A stretch of DNA of 38,898 nucleotides from JBBRXJ01 sp038248505 (GTDB lineage: Bacteria; Bacteroidota; Bacteroidia; Bacteroidales; JBBRXJ01), in contig JBBRXJ010000027.1 in the NCBI GenBank assembly GCA_038248505.1, forward strand, positions 1-38,898. Reading direction: 5' to 3'. The translations under genes were made by a program, and so were the position numbers. A model generated the notes under the pieces. It did no database searches. It was not told where the DNA came from and saw only the letters and a list, made by a program, of their open reading frames with translations. Numbering within the stretch: the first letter of the stretch is position 1; every line of letters starts with the position of its first letter. This document shows positions 36,230 through 38,898 of the stretch, piece after piece.

Positions 36230-38359
36230 TTAGATCGCAAATTTTCTAGACTCCTGCAGCTGTTTATGAATAGCATTCTTAAGCACTTCGCCTTCTACTG
36301 GTTTTGTTATATAATCATTACATCCGGCTTTTAAACAACGTTTACGATCGTCATTTAAAGCATGCGCAGTTACAGCAATAATAGGCAATTCAGGTCTAAA
36401 GGACTTTATTTGTTTGGTAGCATCTAAGCCATCCATCTCAGGTAATTGCACATCCATTAAAACCAACCGGATATCTCTATTTTGCTTGCAAATAGTGATG
36501 GCTTTCTCAGCCGATTCAGTATGTATTACATGAAACTGATCTGACAGATATTCCTGCAAGATAAGACTACTACACATATCATCCTCAACGATAAGGATAC
36601 TTTGGCACATACTATCGAGCTCCTCATCCATAAGAATATCAATCAGATTATCTTTGAATAGATCTTGTTCTATTGCTTTTTCTTCGAGCATGGCGGGTAC
36701 TGAGAAGTAAAATGTAGAGCCGAATTCGAGCTCTGACTCTAGCCAAATCTTTCCGCCCATCATCTCAACTTGTTTTTTCGCCATAGATAAACCGAGGCCG
36801 CTGCCTTCATACCTTCGGCAAATGCCATCCTCGACCTGCCTAAATTTATCAAAAATAATGCCTTGCTTTTCTCTATGAATACCAATACCCGTATCACGTA
36901 CAAAGAATATGGTATCATCAGCTTCTGATAAATAACCTATTTCAAGAGTGCCTTGCTCGGTAAACTTTATTGCATTCTCAATAAGATTGATTAATGTTTT
37001 TCGAATCTTTGTCTCATCGGCATTAAGATACGCTTCACTATCTGCCTTGCCACTATGAATTAGCAATTGCAAATCCTCTTTATCTCTAATACCTTGTTCT
37101 TTTAAAGTATGCTTTGCAATATATTCAAAAAGTTCATTTACATTAAACACTCTGTTTTCAACTTTAGTGTCACCAGACTCCATACGTGAAAAATCAATTA
37201 TATCATCAATTAATGTTACTAGTCTAAAACTAGTATTTGTTATAATTTTAATAAATTCATTTCTTTTTCCAATTGGTATAGCATCGCTTTTTAATAACTC
37301 ACAAAAGCCAACAATACCGTTAACTGGGGTTCGTATTTCATGACTCATATTTGAAAGAAACGACGATTTTAAACGATCAGATTGCTCAGCTTGTTCTTTC
37401 GCTAATAATAACTCCTCATTTATATTTTGAAGATGATCATTGTGAATATTAATTACCTCCATATATTGATTGATTTGTTGCTGTTCCGATGCATGCATTT
37501 CAAACAAATCAATAGTATTAAGCGCATACGATATATTTTCACAAAGCTCGTTAAACAAAGTTAATTGCTCTTCGGTATTTAAATATTCACGAGGTAGGGT
37601 AACACATAATACCCCAAATATTTTCCCGTCAAATTCTAAGCGATGGCTTACGGCACAACGTCCGTTTTTAATATACGACATAGGACATCCTTCGCATTCA
37701 TTACTACCATCGGGCAAAATATAAGAACCAGATTGCCGCATGGCCGATATATAACAGGGTGCTTTTTTATCAAGCAATAATTTACGGAGGACTTCTTCTT
37801 CCTGACTATATCCCGACTGGAATAATTGCAAATCGCTATTCGTTTCTAAGGTAATCCAGGCCCCATGGTAGGCCCTTTGCGCGGTAAGTTCAGTACAAAT
37901 AGCGTTGAGTAATTTGTTCGCATTTTTTTGTCTGCTAATTATTCGATAAATATTCCGATTGGTTTCTAAAACCAAATTTAATTGTCTGAAACGTTTTTCA
38001 TTCTCAACCTGATTTGATATATCTAATAAAACTAAGGCAATACTTGTCTCATCCATCATAAAAGTGCTTATGCGAAAGCTCTTCTGATTCTCAACACAAT
38101 ATTTATCAAAGGTCTTTTTTGTTTTTGTTCGAACGGTCATCTTCAATTCCTCCAACCAAAATGTTTTACTGTAAGGAAGAATCATGCGAAATGAACGACC
38201 TTGTAAATTAATTTCGTTACTACCAATACATGTCACAAAAGTTTCATTACCAGAAGTAAAAACAAAATCAATAGGTTCGCCCTTTTGATCAAAAACTACT
38301 TGCATAAATGCGATGCCTAATCCAGCATCATCCATTATTCTTTTGTAATTGTTATTCAT
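36230..38359 (-). CDS. PAS/GAF hybrid histidine kinase with receiver
   Basis: The 709-residue soluble kinase opens with a short PAS-like domain (about 5-115). A GAF domain follows (about 140-285) with a cysteine group, Cys202, Cys222, Cys225 and Cys235, in A-P-C-Y and C-E-G-C-P-M. A short coiled coil leads into HisKA (His340 in M-S-H-E-I-R-T-P-V-N), HATPase (D-T-G-I-G-I-H, G-S-G-L-G-L-S-M) and a C-terminal receiver (Asp636 in L-M-D-V-Q-L-P, Lys in I-T-K-P-V). All catalytic motifs are present. The cysteines could hold a metal or redox centre, which would make it a redox or gas sensor; that is inference. It has no linked response regulator and stands alone. Confidence 0.9.
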   Translation of the reverse strand: MNNNYKRIMDDAGLGIAFMQVVFDQKGEPIDFVFTSGNETFVTCIGSNEINLQGRSFRMILPYSKTFWLEELKMTVRTKTKKTFDKYCVENQKSFRISTFMMDETSIALVLLDISNQVENEKRFRQLNLVLETNRNIYRIISRQKNANKLLNAICTELTAQRAYHGAWITLETNSDLQLFQSGYSQEEEVLRKLLLDKKAPCYISAMRQSGSYILPDGSNECEGCPMSYIKNGRCAVSHRLEFDGKIFGVLCVTLPREYLNTEEQLTLFNELCENISYALNTIDLFEMHASEQQQINQYMEVINIHNDHLQNINEELLLAKEQAEQSDRLKSSFLSNMSHEIRTPVNGIVGFCELLKSDAIPIGKRNEFIKIITNTSFRLVTLIDDIIDFSRMESGDTKVENRVFNVNELFEYIAKHTLKEQGIRDKEDLQLLIHSGKADSEAYLNADETKIRKTLINLIENAIKFTEQGTLEIGYLSEADDTIFFVRDTGIGIHREKQGIIFDKFRQVEDGICRRYEGSGLGLSMAKKQVEMMGGKIWLESELEFGSTFYFSVPAMLEEKAIEQDLFKDNLIDILMDEELDSMCQSILIVEDDMCSSLILQEYLSDQFHVIHTESAEKAITICKQNRDIRLVLMDVQLPEMDGLDATKQIKSFRPELPIIAVTAHALNDDRKRCLKAGCNDYITKPVEGEVLKNAIHKQLQESRKFAI

Positions 38360-38542
38360 TTTTTTTGGTTTAAAAGGGTTTCAATAATATATATTTTGAT
38401 TTATTTAGAGACTTTTCGCTCAATCGATATACACTAATCAAAACATGATATATAAATGATCTGGTATGTGTGTATGGAACGAGCTGCTATTTCAAATTAG
38501 ATAAAACGATATATTTATTTGGTTACATTGTTAAATTATGTC

Positions 38543-38656
38543 AGCCCTTCGGGGTTTGATTTGGTTTGCGTTGTTCGTTGATAGAATAATATTAGACCTT
38601 CAGGTTTAAATTAAACATTTAAAATTTATTCAAAAAATATATCAGCCCTTCGGGCT
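38543..38656. repeat. Three tetraloop/triloop mini-hairpins about 50 bp apart
   Basis: The units are AGCCC-TTCG-GGGTT near 38543, AGACC-TTCA-GGTTT near 38594 and AGCCC-TTC-GGGCT near 38644. All have five-pair stems (one G-U in the first and second). The latter two end in TTAAA. The spacing is 49-52 bp. The shared CCTTC core with changing flanking pairs points to a REP-like family, distinct from the ones at 28.0 and 32.6 kb. Confidence 0.6.
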
Positions 38657-38757
38657 TAAATAATAAAACAATCTTTCAGTGTCAATAAATAAATTTAGTG
38701 ACCGATCTGTCTTCAGCTTTTCATCTCCTACTGTGAATTGTCCTCTCTCCAATCATC

Positions 38758-38792
38758 AAAAACACCTGGCAGATACAAGACCTGCCAGGTGT
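38758..38792 (-). terminator. Rho-independent terminator of the right-edge gene
   Basis: On the minus strand ACACCTGGCAG pairs perfectly with CTGCCAGGTGT across a 9-base loop, followed by TTTTT. It begins 14 bp after the TAA at 38807-38809. Confidence 0.85.
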
Positions 38793-38806
38793 GTGATATG
38801 TATTAT

Positions 38807-38898
38807 TTAGTAACGATCAAAATTTGAGTCTTTGTTATCCTGTTGATCATCCAACTTTATGGCAAAGCCCCTCTTCTCGGTAGTAGTGCTTTTCGCTT
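38807..38898 (-). CDS. C-terminal tail of an unidentified gene, cut by the window edge
   Basis: A minus-strand frame open from the right edge ends at TAA 38807-38809 and gives about 29 residues, A-K-S-T-T-T-E-K-R-G-F-A-I-K-L-D-D-Q and a hydrophilic end D-S-N-F-D-R-Y. The other two minus-strand frames are interrupted. The strong terminator placed just after it supports it as a real gene end. Too little is visible to name it. Confidence 0.55.
   Translation of the reverse strand, partial: AKSTTTEKRGFAIKLDDQQDNKDSNFDRY

Larger units (their letters stand above)
38360..38806. other. Intergenic region with a hairpin array and a terminator
   Basis: About 450 bp without a gene. The part next to the kinase start is AT-rich leader DNA with no exact promoter match. 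It then holds three short CCTTC-centred hairpins (38543-38656) and a strong terminator (38758-38792) that serves the gene entering from the right edge. Confidence 0.6.

Overview
The window is AT-rich chromosomal DNA from a member of the Bacteroidota. Four observations support this: secreted proteins ending in type IX secretion (T9SS) C-terminal sorting domains, a TANFOR-domain protein, a -33/-7 promoter of the Bacteroidota type (TTTG, 20 bp, TAnnTTTG) in front of higBA, and A-rich leaders in place of strong Shine-Dalgarno sites. I could not assign a genus.

Layout. 1-2191: the 3' end of an IS1595-family transposase, a decayed stretch, and an agmatine deiminase-family gene. 2192-11080: three same-strand genes for an outer-membrane barrel, a 1694-residue TANFOR protein and a multi-Fn3 protein, read here as one cell-surface system, followed by a small HbpS/GlcG-like gene. 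11791-12443: a higBA toxin-antitoxin pair with its promoter. 12575-16216: a PocR/multi-PAS hybrid histidine kinase. 16556-21079: a giant T9SS cargo with 14 FG-GAP/VCBS motifs in two groups of seven, each group followed by an Fn3 domain. 21211-23030: an aldo/keto reductase converging on an RMND1/Sif2-family (DUF155) gene. 23204-27796: an L-rhamnose catabolic block (rhaA, a PHP-domain protein, an aldolase/dehydrogenase fusion) with no rhamnulokinase in view. 28310-31495: a membrane-bound hybrid histidine kinase. 31523-32431: queG. 32572-32929: a decayed REP-associated transposase element. 33025-35817: a GH16 glycosidase and a YCF48-like T9SS protein whose 5' end looks broken. 36230-38359: a third hybrid histidine kinase. 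38807-end: the tail of another gene with its terminator.

Two themes connect the parts. The first is surface biology: four or five secreted or outer-membrane proteins, two with intact T9SS signals plus one in the broken gene, together with sugar use (rhamnose pathway, GH16 glucanase) and three large hybrid sensor kinases. None of the kinases has a linked output regulator. The second is a high load of small non-coding repeats. There are three separate families of short hairpins, a dispersed ~48-bp repeat present three times, a ~125-bp heavily folded element, and a hairpin with two mutually exclusive pairings inside the rhamnose operon. I consider the barrel/TANFOR/Fn3 locus, the dispersed repeat, the covarying hairpin array and the folded element near 36 kb the best candidates for something undescribed.
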